From the NCBI GenBank assembly GCA_943356425.1, contig CALRFE010000003.1, positions 1 through 22,462 of the forward strand: a stretch of 22,462 bases of DNA, read 5' to 3'. Under the pieces are notes generated by a model, which was not told the DNA's origin, ran no database searches, and saw nothing but the letters and a program-made list of their open reading frames with translations. This document shows, in pieces, positions 22,085-22,462 of the stretch (position 1 is its first letter; each line of letters begins with the position of its first letter). The stretch is from Candidatus Nomurabacteria bacterium (lineage in GTDB: Bacteria; Patescibacteriota; Minisyncoccia; Phycocordibacterales; UBA9973). The position numbers and the translations under genes were made by a program.

Positions 22085-22462
22085 CTATTTAAACATTGCG
22101 ATCAACTGTCCTACTTCTTGTGCAAGTGTCGAATCTTTTTTCAGGTCATTTTTTACTTTATCGTACGAGTGGATGACGGTCGTGTGATCCTTCCCTCCTA
22201 ATTTTTGTCCAATGAGTGGATACGATACATTAAATTCTTCACGGAGGATATACATGATGATCTGTCGGGCACGAACGATTTCTTTTCGGCGCGTCTTATC
22301 ATAAATTGCTGCTTCTTCGATCTTATAAAAATCAGAAACAACCTTGACCACTTCCGGTGTTGAGACTGTCTTTTTGGGTTTGATGTTATTTTTAAGGAGA
22401 TTTTTGATCTAAGGAACTTATAATGGACGATTTTTGATCTGTGCTTGGTAAATAATACCATT
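22085..22462 (-). pseudogene. dnaA: dnaA, 3' end, frame broken by two stops
   Basis: The intact part (22085-22408) encodes DnaA domain IV, the DNA-binding helix-turn-helix: KIEEAAIYDKTRRKEIVRARQ, then the DnaA signature as LGGKDHTTVIHSYDKV. Upstream in the same frame the protein also looks like DnaA: NGIIYQAQIKNRPL at 22462-22421, the end of domain III. Between these lie TAA (22418-22420) and TAG (22409-22411), with the spacing of the family kept. So either dnaA carries two nonsense changes or the sequence is wrong here. It runs off the window edge. Both TAA and TAG end other genes here, so recoding is unlikely. Confidence 0.75.

Noticed and set aside
22085..22462. Stop-codon reassignment (TAA/TAG to Gln) as the cause of the dnaA stops
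   Set aside because: Other genes in the window end with TAA and TAG at the expected family lengths, and no internal TAA or TAG is seen in them.

Overview
The window looks like a genome segment from an uncultivated candidate-phyla-radiation bacterium (Candidatus Patescibacteria, probably Parcubacteria). The reasons are the mix of short housekeeping genes (tsaE, ruvB, ruvC, tyrS, a class A penicillin-binding protein, dnaN, dnaA), a PilB-type ATPase, a four-helix-bundle protein, very long secreted repeat proteins, a miniature YebC, almost no Shine-Dalgarno sites, and part of a diversity-generating retroelement (DGR). No rRNA, tRNA, CRISPR array or transposase was found. The taxonomic call is inference.

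Left edge, 1-1660: an incomplete DGR. There is an avd accessory gene (+), a template repeat (TR, 478-586, read on the minus strand) and a target gene (903-1568, -) whose C-terminus is the variable repeat (VR, 915-1023). Over 109 aligned positions TR and VR differ at 16 sites. All 16 are adenines of the TR coding strand, and none of the 79 non-adenine positions differs. The reverse transcriptase is not in the window.

1680-10069 (-): tsaE, then a cell-surface cluster of three secreted proteins: an 872-residue membrane-anchored protein with Ig-like and Ca-binding-type repeats, a 1072-residue protein made mostly of 11 tandem 80-residue repeats, and a 605-residue low-complexity protein with its own strong promoter.

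10302-17816: pilB (+), a four-helix-bundle protein (+), a roughly 390-base gene-free stretch with a consensus promoter and strong RNA structure on the minus strand (candidate ncRNA), ruvB (+), a charged hypothetical (-), a CPBP-family membrane protease (-), a short yebC (+), ruvC (+), a small acidic protein (+) and tyrS (-).

17894-22462: a class A penicillin-binding protein (+), then a dciA-like gene, dnaN and the 3' end of dnaA, all on the minus strand. Five DnaA-box-like sites lie between dnaA and dnaN, so this is the likely replication origin. The dnaA reading frame carries two in-frame stops close to the window edge.

Two themes run through the window. Many start codons lie only 6-12 bases after a TATAAT-like -10 element, which predicts leaderless or nearly leaderless mRNAs. 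Most gene ends carry perfect or near-perfect, often bidirectional, hairpins.
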